The translations under genes were made by a program, and so were the position numbers. A stretch of 64,000 nucleotides of DNA from Acidobacteriota bacterium (GTDB lineage Bacteria > Acidobacteriota > Terriglobia > Terriglobales > SCQP01): the NCBI GenBank assembly GCA_004299485.1, contig SCQP01000014.1, positions 310,001 to 374,000 of the forward strand, given 5' to 3'. Shown one piece after another: positions 44,672 to 52,657 of the stretch. Numbering within the stretch: position 1 is the first letter of the stretch; every line of letters begins with the position of its first letter. Under the pieces are notes generated by a model that saw nothing but the letters and a program-made list of their open reading frames with translations, did not search any database and was not told the DNA's origin.

Positions 44672-45052
44672 ATGCAGGACTTCCGCAAGCTTGCCGTATG
44701 GCGCAAGGCACATCTGCTCGCAGTAGAAGTTTATCGAGCGAGCGCCGGGTTTCCGGTTTCCGAACGGTTCGGACTCACCAACCAAATGCGCCGCGCGGCA
44801 GTCTCCATCGCCGCCAATATTGCCGAGGGCTGCGGGCGCGACAGCGATCCGGACATGAAGCGCTTCCTGCAGATTGCCATGGGATCGGCTTCCGAGCTGC
44901 ACAGCCAGTTGCTGCTGGCACTCGATCTCGGGTTCATTCACCCTGATCGAACCAAGCAGGCCGAAGCGCAACTCGAGGAGGTGAAACGCATGCTCAGCGC
45001 CCTGATCGTCAGAATCAGAGGGCTGGGCAAAGCTGTAAGCTGTAAGCTGTAG
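44672..45052 (+). CDS. Four-helix-bundle protein, S23 / 23S rRNA intervening-sequence family (copy B)
   Basis: A 126-residue paralog of the protein at 21161-21532: same MQDFRKLAVW opening, FPVSERFGLTNQMRRAAVSIAANIAEGCGR core and KRFLQIAMGSASELHSQLLLA. The ATG directly abuts a heptad array, so there is no Shine-Dalgarno sequence and no room for a separate promoter; it is either read through from the peptidase gene or translated without the usual signal. The last residues (AVSCKL) and the stop codon are encoded by the right-hand array. Family members bind nucleic acid; the role here is unknown. Confidence 0.92.
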   Translation: MQDFRKLAVWRKAHLLAVEVYRASAGFPVSERFGLTNQMRRAAVSIAANIAEGCGRDSDPDMKRFLQIAMGSASELHSQLLLALDLGFIHPDRTKQAEAQLEEVKRMLSALIVRIRGLGKAVSCKL

Positions 45053-45063
45053 GCTGTAAGCTA
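45031..45063. repeat. Right heptad arm of four-helix element B (AGCTGTA x4-5)
   Basis: Units AGCTGTA, AGCTGTA, AGCTGTA, GGCTGTA, AGCTACT. The array contains the stop codons of both the four-helix-bundle gene (TAG, 45050-45052) and the convergent S9 peptidase (45061-45063). Confidence 0.95.
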
Positions 45064-47727
45064 CTCGATAAACTCCCGCCCGGTGCTATGCTGCTTCTCG
45101 TTTTGCAGCAATATGATGTCGGCGCCGGTATCTGAGTCCCCGAGCAGCCAGTGGGCAAAAAAGTCCATGCGGCGGACGAGGACGTAATCGGCAATCGGCC
45201 GGTAGGGATGGCGCATGCCGGGAAACACCAGCATTTCGAAGCGCTTGTCAGCATGAATCAGGGCGTCGGCAAGCTGCATGGTGTTCACCATGGACACGTT
45301 GTTGTCCATGTCGCCGGTGGTAAGCATGAGATGGCCTTTGAGGTTGGCCGCGAGCGATTCATTCTTCTCGATGGTGTATATAAACTTGATGGCGCCCGCA
45401 GTATCCCGCCGCTCGCGCACGCCGTCGTACTTCTCGCTCCAGGCGCGGTTGTAGTTGTTGTTGTCGTGATTGCCCGATTCCGACCAGCCCGCAGTGTAAA
45501 ACGTCGGGTATTGCAACATCGCCGCTGCGGTCATGAAACCGCCGCCCGAATGTCCCCACATGCCGGCCTTGCTGGCGTCAATGTAGGGGTACTGCTCCGC
45601 CATCTCCACCACCGCCTGGCGCTTGTCGGCGAGACCGTAATCGCGTAGATTGCCATAGCCGAAGGTGTCGTACCACTTGTCGCGGTGCGGCGAGCCGCCG
45701 CGGTTGCCGACCTCGATCACGATGAAGCCCATCTGCGCCAGCACCAGGTTGGGGTCGGTGGGGCGGAAGCTGCGGCTCACCCCTTCGGTCTGCGGACCCG
45801 GATAGACGTACTCGATAATCGGGTACTTGTGCTTCGGGTTCAAATTGAAGGGGCGATACATCACGCCGTAAATGTCGGTAATGCCGTCGGCGGCTTTGAT
45901 CTTGAAGCGAACCGGATACTGATAACCGGCGGCCAGGAGGCGGCTGACGTCGGTGTGGGCGAGTGAGGCCAGCAGCGTGCCGCGGCCATCAATGAGCGTG
46001 GAGACCGGAGCGGCATCGGCGCGCGAGGCGTTCACGATGAAGTCATGGGCGTCATCGCTGGCCTCGACCGTGTCCGTGAAGTCGCCGGACGTGAGATCGG
46101 TCAGGCCCGAGCCGTCGAAGCCAACGCGGTACAGATGCTCGTAATAAGGGTTCAGCCCTTTATCGCGCCCGTTGCCCATGAAGTAGAGCGTGTGCGTGGC
46201 GTCGTCAATGCCAACCACGTTTTCTGACATCCACGCCCCGCTGGTAATCGAATGCAGAAGCTGGCCGGTGTTGCTGTAGAGGTAGTAATGCTTCCAGCCG
46301 TCCCTCTCGGACCACCAGATGATGTTCTGCCCGTGGTTGACCAGCCACATGTCGCCGCGGCCGCCGTACGGCGGCGCGGAATCCAGCCATTCATTCGCGC
46401 TTTCCTGAATCAGCGTCGTGACCTTCCCGCTTGCGGTATCAATCACGCAGGCATCGGTCGAACGGAAGTCACGATCGCCCACGATGATGTAGAGTTTGTC
46501 GTGGCCGGGAGCGATCCAGCGCGAGCTATTGCTGCCCCCGTAGGTCATGTCACCGCCCAGGTGCAACTGCCCGATTTGCGCGCGGCGCTCGGCGGCATTC
46601 TCCCGCTCTTCGCTCGTGGGCCGCGCATCGACGAGGTAAATGGACGGATCGACCAGGGGCACGTCTTTTTCCGGAACCACCACCCGCTGCCGCGTGGCCA
46701 GCGTAAAAATCTGAATTTCCGGCACCGGCACGTTGCTCTCGCCTGGCATGGCGTAGGGGTAGGTTTCCAGTTCGGGCCGCGGCTTGGCCAGCGAGTGAAT
46801 CACCCAGAGATCGGCAACCTTGCGGTCATCCTCGCGGATGAAGGCGAATTTGGCGCCGTCCTGCGACCAGTGCATCGCCAGCGCCGGGACGCGCATGCCC
46901 TTGGGGTTCTTGGCGTCGCCTTTGTCCTGCTTCTTCACCGCCGCGTCGACCTCCGGTGTGAGCCGCGCTGCGTAGCTGTAGCCCGGCACGCCATCCGTGG
47001 TGAGCTGCGTTTCCTCAATGCTCGGGTCGGCCGGGTTCTTCAGCGCCTTTTCGTAGCTCGCCCTGCCCATCAGGAACAGGTTGTTGCCGCGCGCGAAAAG
47101 GATCACGTCACCATTGGGCGAGAGGTTCGCCCATAGCGGCTGCGCGGGAACGGCAAAGTGGTCGAGACGCTGCAGCTTGCCGGTCGCCAGGGTGTAGAGA
47201 CAATAGAGCTTGCGCTTGGGCAGCGCTTTCGCCTCGCCGTTTGATGGCGCTTTCGCTTCGGCGAGCTGCGCGGCCTTCAACACCTGCGAATAATTCGGCG
47301 TACCTGGCAGGACGGCATCCGCGCGGATTTCGACGTAAAAGCGCATTTGGGTGTCATCGTTAACCATCCGTGGGCCCTCGACGCCAAGATGCTGTGCGTC
47401 GTAGGCGACGCCCGTCAGCTCGGTCAGTTGCTCGGCGAGCCTGGCATTGTCCCACAGCGGTCTGCGGGCTTTCGTGGCTGGGTCCACTACGTAGTAGCTG
47501 GTGCCCGCGGTGGTTTTGTAGCTGAACCAGAACCGGTCGGAGTGAGTGAACCAGTGCGGAGACACAGAAGTCGAGAAGACGAGCTGCTTCATCTCCACCG
47601 GCATAAAACGGGCCGCCAGGGCATAGTCTGGCTTGAGCTCTTTTTGGGCAGAGGCAGCGGCCTGTGCCCCCGCAGGCAGGATCAAGAGGAGCGCAAGCGC
47701 CAACGAAGTGTATGCTGTTTTTATCAT
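45061..47727 (-). CDS. S9 family (DPP IV-type) peptidase (2)
   Basis: An 888-residue secreted prolyl-peptidase-like protein. Signal peptide MIKTAYTSLALALLLILPAGAQA; DPP IV N-terminal propeller; catalytic domain with the nucleophile in GHSGGGFMTA, an Asp in TGDMDNNVSMVNT and a His in FPGMRHPYRP. It is longer than peptidase 1 and clearly diverged, so this is an older paralog. ATG 47727 is preferred because AGGA lies seven bases upstream and the signal peptide begins there; an ATG at 47772 would add 15 residues. Confidence 0.9.
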   Translation of the reverse strand: MIKTAYTSLALALLLILPAGAQAAASAQKELKPDYALAARFMPVEMKQLVFSTSVSPHWFTHSDRFWFSYKTTAGTSYYVVDPATKARRPLWDNARLAEQLTELTGVAYDAQHLGVEGPRMVNDDTQMRFYVEIRADAVLPGTPNYSQVLKAAQLAEAKAPSNGEAKALPKRKLYCLYTLATGKLQRLDHFAVPAQPLWANLSPNGDVILFARGNNLFLMGRASYEKALKNPADPSIEETQLTTDGVPGYSYAARLTPEVDAAVKKQDKGDAKNPKGMRVPALAMHWSQDGAKFAFIREDDRKVADLWVIHSLAKPRPELETYPYAMPGESNVPVPEIQIFTLATRQRVVVPEKDVPLVDPSIYLVDARPTSEERENAAERRAQIGQLHLGGDMTYGGSNSSRWIAPGHDKLYIIVGDRDFRSTDACVIDTASGKVTTLIQESANEWLDSAPPYGGRGDMWLVNHGQNIIWWSERDGWKHYYLYSNTGQLLHSITSGAWMSENVVGIDDATHTLYFMGNGRDKGLNPYYEHLYRVGFDGSGLTDLTSGDFTDTVEASDDAHDFIVNASRADAAPVSTLIDGRGTLLASLAHTDVSRLLAAGYQYPVRFKIKAADGITDIYGVMYRPFNLNPKHKYPIIEYVYPGPQTEGVSRSFRPTDPNLVLAQMGFIVIEVGNRGGSPHRDKWYDTFGYGNLRDYGLADKRQAVVEMAEQYPYIDASKAGMWGHSGGGFMTAAAMLQYPTFYTAGWSESGNHDNNNYNRAWSEKYDGVRERRDTAGAIKFIYTIEKNESLAANLKGHLMLTTGDMDNNVSMVNTMQLADALIHADKRFEMLVFPGMRHPYRPIADYVLVRRMDFFAHWLLGDSDTGADIILLQNEKQHSTGREFIE

Positions 47728-47826
47728 CAATATTCCTGTGGCTGTGTGTCGGTAGCTAAGAAAGACTGCCACTTGGCCGATAACACGTCAAGGAGTCATA
47801 AAAATACGCTATTCTGACGCGGAGCT

Positions 47827-48912
47827 ATGGCTAGGGAGAGTACAGAAGCGCGCCTGTTGATCGTAGACGACGAGCCCATGGTACGGGATCTGCTGTGTTC
47901 GTTTCTCGAGGACAACGGCTACGTGTGCGAAAGCAGCGCCAGCGTGGACGACGCTCTGCTGCATTTGCAGCAGGGCGAGGTCGATCTCGTGATCTCCGAC
48001 CTGCACATGCCGGGCCGAACGGGCCTGGAGTTGCTGGAAGCGATCGGCAGCAAGCACCCCCACACGGCCTTTCTGATGGCCACAGCGGCGCCGGACACTA
48101 AAACTGCGGTGCAGGCCATGCGCAACGGGGCAGCCGATTTTCTGGTCAAACCGCTCGATCTGGGCCAAGTGCTGTCTACCGTTCGCTCGACCCTGGCGCG
48201 CCGGGCCGAAGCCGATGCCGCCACCGCACGCCAGAAGCAAGCCGAAAGCATGCTGGCCGAGCGTACCAAGCAGCTAACGGTCGCGTTGCAGCAGATGAAG
48301 ATGCAGTCGAACGAAACCCTGCGGGCGGTCGCCATGACTCTGGATGTGCGCGCCCACGATGTGGCCGGCCATTGTCTGCGGGTGAGCCGGTTTGCACTCG
48401 AACTGGCGGCCCGGATGGGCTATTCGCAAGAGGAGCTGCGGCGGCTGGAGCACGCCTCCTATCTGCATGACATTGGCAAACTGGGCATCCCCGACGCAAT
48501 TCTGAACAAGCCTGGCGCCCTGACGCCCGAGGAGCAGGAAGTCATGCGCAGCCATGTGCAGATTGGCTTCGACCTGGTCACTCAGGTGCCCTCGCTGGCA
48601 GAAGCCGCCGAGCTGGTGCTCGCCCATCAGGAGCATTTTGATGGCAGCGGCTATCCTCGCGGTCTGAAGGGCGACGACATTCCGCTGGACGCGCGCATTT
48701 TTGCTGTGGCGGATACGCTCGATGCCATGACGAGCGATCGGCCCTACCGCAAAGCCCTGACCTGGGAGAACGCCCGCGAGGAAATTGCACGCGAGGCGGG
48801 CAAGCAGTTTGACCCGAAGGTAGTCGAAGCGTTCGAGCAGATTGCGCCCACCCGTTGGCGGCAATTGCAGACCGGACCGGATGCAGTCGCAGCCGCAGTC
48901 AGTGGACGGTAG
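47827..48912 (+). CDS. Response regulator with HD-GYP phosphodiesterase domain
   Basis: A 361-residue two-component output protein. The receiver (about 9-125) has the acidic pocket DDE (14-16), phospho-acceptor Asp58 and Lys108. A coiled linker rich in Gln/Glu/Lys (130-165) joins an HD-GYP domain with HD at 214-215 (LHDIGKLGIPD) and GYP at 275-277. Such proteins usually hydrolyse cyclic di-GMP or related dinucleotides when phosphorylated. No kinase gene is adjacent, so it is an orphan regulator. Confidence 0.93.
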   Translation: MARESTEARLLIVDDEPMVRDLLCSFLEDNGYVCESSASVDDALLHLQQGEVDLVISDLHMPGRTGLELLEAIGSKHPHTAFLMATAAPDTKTAVQAMRNGAADFLVKPLDLGQVLSTVRSTLARRAEADAATARQKQAESMLAERTKQLTVALQQMKMQSNETLRAVAMTLDVRAHDVAGHCLRVSRFALELAARMGYSQEELRRLEHASYLHDIGKLGIPDAILNKPGALTPEEQEVMRSHVQIGFDLVTQVPSLAEAAELVLAHQEHFDGSGYPRGLKGDDIPLDARIFAVADTLDAMTSDRPYRKALTWENAREEIAREAGKQFDPKVVEAFEQIAPTRWRQLQTGPDAVAAAVSGR

Positions 48913-48952
48913 CGGGTCAGCTTCTCAGCGAATCAGCGGGTCAGCGCATCAA
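48913..48952. repeat. Intergenic octad array, CGNNTCAG x4-5
   Basis: 8-bp units CGGGTCAG, CTTCTCAG, CGAATCAG, CGGGTCAG, CGCATCAA begin right after the HD-GYP stop and run into the stop codon of the convergent metallo-beta-lactamase gene. There is one arm only. Confidence 0.88.
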
Positions 48953-49584
48953 CCTTGCAGGAAGGGATTGGTCCGGCGCTCCCGGGCGATGGTGGTTTGC
49001 GGCCCGTGCCCGGGGATGACGACGGTCGGATCGGGAAGACCGAGGATGACCTGCCGAAGCGTATGCTGAAGCAGAACCGTGTCGCCGCCGGGCAGGTCAG
49101 TGCGGCCGATGGAGCCGGCAAAGAGCGTGTCGCCGGCAAATAGCTTGCCTTCCGACGGCAAAAAAAGGCTGATGCTGCCTTGCGTATGACCGGGGGTTTC
49201 CAGGATCTCCAGCGATTCTCCGCCCAGCGAGATGCGCGTGCTGGAGCGCAACTCAAAATCGATAGGCGTGCGCTCCGGTACCGGCACCCCAAGCCATGCC
49301 GCTTGCGCCGCCAATGTGCCATACAGCTCAAAATCGCTCGGGTTCAGCCAAACGGGAGCGCCGGTGCAGCGCTTGAGCTCCGCGGCGCCGCCAATGTGAT
49401 CGATATGGGCGTGGGTGACGAGAATCGCCTCTAGCTTCCACTCGTGCTCCGCCAGACAGCTCACGATCGCATTCACTTCGGCGCCGGGGTCAATCACGAT
49501 GGCGCGCGCGCTGCCGTCATCTCCGAGAATGGTGCAATTGCAGGCGAGCGGACCAACCGGGAAGGTGATCTGCCGCAGCGGCAT
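48949..49584 (-). CDS. Metallo-beta-lactamase fold hydrolase (glyoxalase II-like)
   Basis: A 211-residue zinc hydrolase. The metal motif HxHxDH is THAHIDHIGG (His58, His60, Asp62, His63), with further ligands in ETPGHTQGS and VIPGHGPQTT. Probably a glyoxalase II/YcbL-type thioesterase acting on a small thioester. It lies five bases downstream of secG on the same strand. Confidence 0.88.
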   Translation of the reverse strand: MPLRQITFPVGPLACNCTILGDDGSARAIVIDPGAEVNAIVSCLAEHEWKLEAILVTHAHIDHIGGAAELKRCTGAPVWLNPSDFELYGTLAAQAAWLGVPVPERTPIDFELRSSTRISLGGESLEILETPGHTQGSISLFLPSEGKLFAGDTLFAGSIGRTDLPGGDTVLLQHTLRQVILGLPDPTVVIPGHGPQTTIARERRTNPFLQG

Positions 49585-49589
49585 TGCGT

Positions 49590-49907
49590 CTACTTCTTAG
49601 GCAAGGGCTTATGCGTCTGCGCGGGCGCGCTGGACGGAAGCGGCGCAGCTCCGAGGATCGACTTGGCGTTGGGCTTATTGCCCGCCGACAGAATCGCCAG
49701 GGTAATGCTGGTGACCAAAAACAGCACGGCCAGCACGATGGTCGCCTTGCCCAAGGCAGTTTGCGCCCCGCGCGGGCCAAATGCCGTCTGGCTGCCCATG
49801 CCGCCAAAGGCCGAGGCGATATCGCCGGCATGGCCGCTTTGCAGCATAACCACCACGATCAGCATGACCGAGATGATGACGAAAAATATGGTAAGCAGGA
49901 AGTTCAT
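49590..49907 (-). CDS. secG: Protein translocase subunit SecG
   Basis: A 105-residue inner-membrane component of the SecYEG channel. Two membrane segments (1-20 and about 55-75) flank the conserved cytoplasmic loop MLQSGHAGDIASAFGGMGSQTAFGPRG. A Pro/Lys-rich tail follows. The ATG at 49907 is used because the longer frame would extend into the tRNA gene. secG next to a tRNA-Leu is a common bacterial arrangement. Confidence 0.94.
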   Translation of the reverse strand: MNFLLTIFFVIISVMLIVVVMLQSGHAGDIASAFGGMGSQTAFGPRGAQTALGKATIVLAVLFLVTSITLAILSAGNKPNAKSILGAAPLPSSAPAQTHKPLPKK

Positions 49908-49928
49908 AAAATCGATGAAATCAAACGG

Positions 49929-50013
49929 TGGTGCGGAAGGCGGGACTCGAACCCGCATGCCTTGCGGCGCCACCCCCTCAAGATGGTGTGTCTGCCAGTT
50001 TCACCACTTCCGC
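49929..50013 (-). tRNA. tRNA-Leu (GAG)
   Basis: An 85-nt class II tRNA with encoded CCA. Acceptor stem GCGGAAG pairs fully with CTTCCGC; anticodon stem CCATC/GGTGG encloses TTGAGGG with anticodon GAG; long variable arm; T loop GGTTCGAGTCC. Reads CUC/CUU leucine codons. It is transcribed toward secG. Confidence 0.97.
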
Positions 50014-50017
50014 GCAG

Positions 50018-50066
50018 TACAGCCAACAGTCTACAGCTTACAGCTTACAGTTTACAGTTTACAGCC
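50018..50066. repeat. Intergenic heptad array, TACAGYY x7
   Basis: Seven exact 7-bp steps (TACAGCC, AACAGTC, TACAGCT, TACAGCT, TACAGTT, TACAGTT, TACAGCC) end four bases from the 5' end of the tRNA-Leu, occupying the position expected for the tRNA promoter or leader. Confidence 0.92.
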
Positions 50067-50181
50067 AGACGCAGGATTCTGCTGGCCTGGAGGCGCCGGG
50101 AGGGCCGCAAAGGCAAGAGGGGCGCCGCTGTCCTCGCGGGCAGCGGCGCCTCCGCCCGACCTTCTGGACCTCGCAGAAGGA

Positions 50182-50538
50182 TCAGGGTCCCGGATACGCG
50201 CAGCAGCGCGCGGAGTTGTTGTGCCGATAGGCAAGGATCGCAACTACGCCCAAGATCACTGCGACGGAAATAATTGCGATCCGGAGCCAGTGGTGATGGG
50301 GCTGCTCGCTGGAGACGCCCGGCGCCAGCGGCCGCTGGCGGCCCGCTGACGCGGCCGCTTGAGTCGTGTTGCTGTGCGAGGGCATTGGATTTGGGGCCGG
50401 CACCGCGGGCCCGGGCGCGGCAGCTGCAACCGGAAGCGAGGTCCCGGTTGACGCGGCTTTACCGGGCGATTGCGCACCCGCGTAGGCCACAAGCAGAAGC
50501 AGCAAGCCAGGGAGCAGGGCCAACTTGGCGGTCTTCAT
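50182..50538 (-). CDS. Hypothetical membrane-anchored protein
   Basis: A 118-residue protein not matching a family I know. Signal peptide or first TM: MKTAKLALLPGLLLLLVAYAGAQS. A Pro/Ala/Ser-rich low-complexity middle follows, then a second hydrophobic segment (about 85-103, LRIAIISVAVILGVVAILAY) and a short Cys-containing tail. The start overlaps the stop of the kelch gene (ATGA), so the two are coupled and likely function together. About 110 bp between it and the heptad array near the tRNA hold no gene. Confidence 0.65.
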   Translation of the reverse strand: MKTAKLALLPGLLLLLVAYAGAQSPGKAASTGTSLPVAAAAPGPAVPAPNPMPSHSNTTQAAASAGRQRPLAPGVSSEQPHHHWLRIAIISVAVILGVVAILAYRHNNSARCCAYPGP

Positions 50539-52467
50539 TTTTTCCCTCCAGTTTTTTGCGGTTGGCTCTTTGCGGCTTCGGGCTGGGCTGGTTTCAATGA
50601 GCCGCCGGAGGGAATTTGCAAACAGCCCGACTGCGAACCCTCGAGACTGACCGTCTGCTGGCCAGAGGTTGCGCTATCGGAAAAATAGAGCGTCCCGTAC
50701 GTCGGGCTTTGAATGCAATACTGCCCTGGAGAAAACGAAACCTCAGCGGTGCAGGAGTCGCCCTGCGGGAGACTACTCGAACAGGTAGTCGAGGAAAGTG
50801 AGAAGTAGTCGCCATCCACCCAGAACGCCATTGATCCCCAGGGTGCCCGGCCCATTATTGGTCAGTGTCGCCGTTCCACCTCCGCTGCTTCCATTTCTTG
50901 AATACATACTCAGACTGGTAGGTGAGACCGTCACGTTCTGCTGCCCCGCTCCGTATTCTACATCGACCGAGACCGGCGGCGACGGGATTCCATCAGCGAC
51001 CACGACGATGTCACTTGCGCCGGTCTCCGCGTTGCCCGGGATGTCGAACTGAGCTGAAACCACGGTGGAACCGGTTGCCACGCCCATGGTGCTGAAGTTG
51101 TGCGTCCGGCAGTAGAAGATATGCCCTGTGGAAATGTTCTTGATGTAAACCAGGGGAAAGTTTTCGGCCATTTGTTCGTCGTCGCCGTACATTGATCCTT
51201 GGGATTGGCCATTGAACTGGATCCCCGAGATGGAGTTGTTGACAGTGTTGGTGTAGAGCGTTGACGGGACTGATGTAATCTGCGGCTGCCAGGAGGCTTG
51301 GTAGGTGCCGGACGGGGTGTAAAGAAAAAGGTTCTTATCCTGGTTCTCATTATTGTCGTAGTACGCATCATCGTAGAGCACCTGCCCTGTGGGCAGCATG
51401 AGCATTCTGCCCTCGTAGGAAGGCGCGTCATCAGGCTCGTCCGGGGGACCAGGCTCCTGGACCAGGGTGCTCCCGTTCCACTCGAAGAATTCACTGCCGT
51501 TGCCGTAGCAGCTTCCTGCTCCTGTTCCGGGGAAGTAGGAAACCTGGAAAAAAACGTTGCCGTCGGGAAGCAGCGTCGCCGGCCCATCGTCGTCGAAGTA
51601 GTCTCCACTGATGAACGGGCCCTCGGTCCATTGGCCGCTAGAAGGAGCATAGGTCGCCGTGAACCCGGCCCCGCCCACCGCGAAAACCGTGCCGTTGCGC
51701 TGCAGGACCATTGGGCCGGTTTCATCGCAACGCGTATCTTCGAGCTGGACGGGGATTGTTCCTGTCGCTGACCACTGTCCGGTTGACGGGTCGTAAAGCT
51801 CCGATGTCGTCCCGTCGGCGCTTCCGAGATCGACGGTCAAGACCTTGCCGTTCGGCAAAAGTACCCAGCCTTCCTCAGCATTTGAGGTGGATTTGTTTCC
51901 GATGGTCGGCCAAGTAAGGTTGCTTGCGTCGAAGAGCGCTTCGAAGGGGCCGCAGCAGTCGCCGAGCATAAAGGTGCCGTTCGGCAGGACGACGCTTTGG
52001 GCGTCGCCAATGTTCGGGTAATCGCTGCTGCTGGGCGGGTTCACGCTGGTCCAGGCGTTCGACACAGGGTCGTATATGGCACCCATAGTCGTCTCGACCT
52101 GCGTGAGGTCGGTATTGTACTCGCCGCCTTCGACGAGAACTCGTCCATCCGGCAATACGGCGGTTGCGTGAAATCTCGGTGCGTAGGGCGAGGGCATCGT
52201 CGGAAGCTGCGACCACGTGCCGTCGGTGTAATTGCCGAATGCATCCGGCGTGAGTCGCATCCAGACGCCGGATGAGTATAGAGTACCGTCGGGTTGCTCA
52301 CTGACGTAATGTACCAGGACGGTGCCGTCCGTCATCAACAGCATCGTTCCAGGATAGAAGCTTATCGGGATAGTTGTCCAGCTCTGCGCACGCGCAAGCG
52401 GCGATGCCAGCAAAAACACGAAGAGTGCAAGACAGCCAAGGAATCGGGTGACAAGTCTCAACAACAT
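50535..52467 (-). CDS. Secreted kelch-repeat protein, frameshifted near its C-terminus
   Basis: Signal peptide MLLRLVTRFLGCLALFVFLLASPLARA; then kelch/galactose-oxidase-like beta-propeller repeats (about 30-470: FHATAVLPDGRVLVEGGEYN, QSVVLPNGTFMLGD, GWVLLPNGKVLTVD, GRMLMLPTGQVLYDD). An Ig-like anchor domain begins TATLTNNGPGTLGINGV and then breaks: the first frame stops at 50773, while the expected continuation (DGDYFSLSSTTCSSSLPQGDSC) is in the next frame and runs to 50535. Removing one G near 50815 restores a single protein of about 643 residues. No catalytic Cys-Tyr pair of galactose oxidase is recognised. AAGGAGG sits only three bases from the ATG; the TTG codons following it may be the real start. 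Base composition is lower in GC than neighbours. Confidence 0.75.
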
Positions 52468-52490
52468 ATACCTCCTTCGGACGGGTCACA

Positions 52491-52513
52491 GTGCGCTATT
52501 TTGGAGAGCGCAC
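52491..52513. promoter_or_regulatory. 7-bp dyad in the kelch-gene leader
   Basis: GTGCGCT (52491-52497) and AGCGCAC (52507-52513) are perfect inverted arms with 9-bp spacing, about 25 bases upstream of the kelch start. It could be an operator or an mRNA hairpin. Confidence 0.4.
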
Positions 52514-52609
52514 ACAGACAATTCCCCCCCGCCCAGGGTCAAGCAAAATGATCCGGCGGCCCAGTGAGTTGGGCGTGTCAGGCCGTTGTTTCTATCTTTT
52601 CGGGAGCGA

Positions 52610-52650
52610 AAGCGTCACAGTTTTGTGACATTCCCACCCAAAGTGGGGGA
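52610..52650 (-). terminator. Hairpins downstream of tpiA
   Basis: On the minus strand, just after tpiA, CCCAC/GTGGG and then GTCACA-AAAC-TGTGAC can form two small hairpins. There is no strong T-run, so it may end the glycolytic transcript only weakly. Confidence 0.35.
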
Positions 52651-52657
52651 GGGGCCT

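Noticed and set aside
50018-50066. CRISPR-like array
   Set aside because: Units are 7 bp in direct contact with no spacers; no cas genes are present.
50773-50860. Programmed frameshift or selenocysteine readthrough in the kelch gene
   Set aside because: There is no slippery heptamer and the first-frame stop is TAG, not TGA; a single extra base explains it.
52610-52632. CRP-type site GTCACA-N4-TGTGAC
   Set aside because: Half-site order and spacing differ from TGTGA-N6-TCACA; a hairpin after tpiA is a simpler reading.
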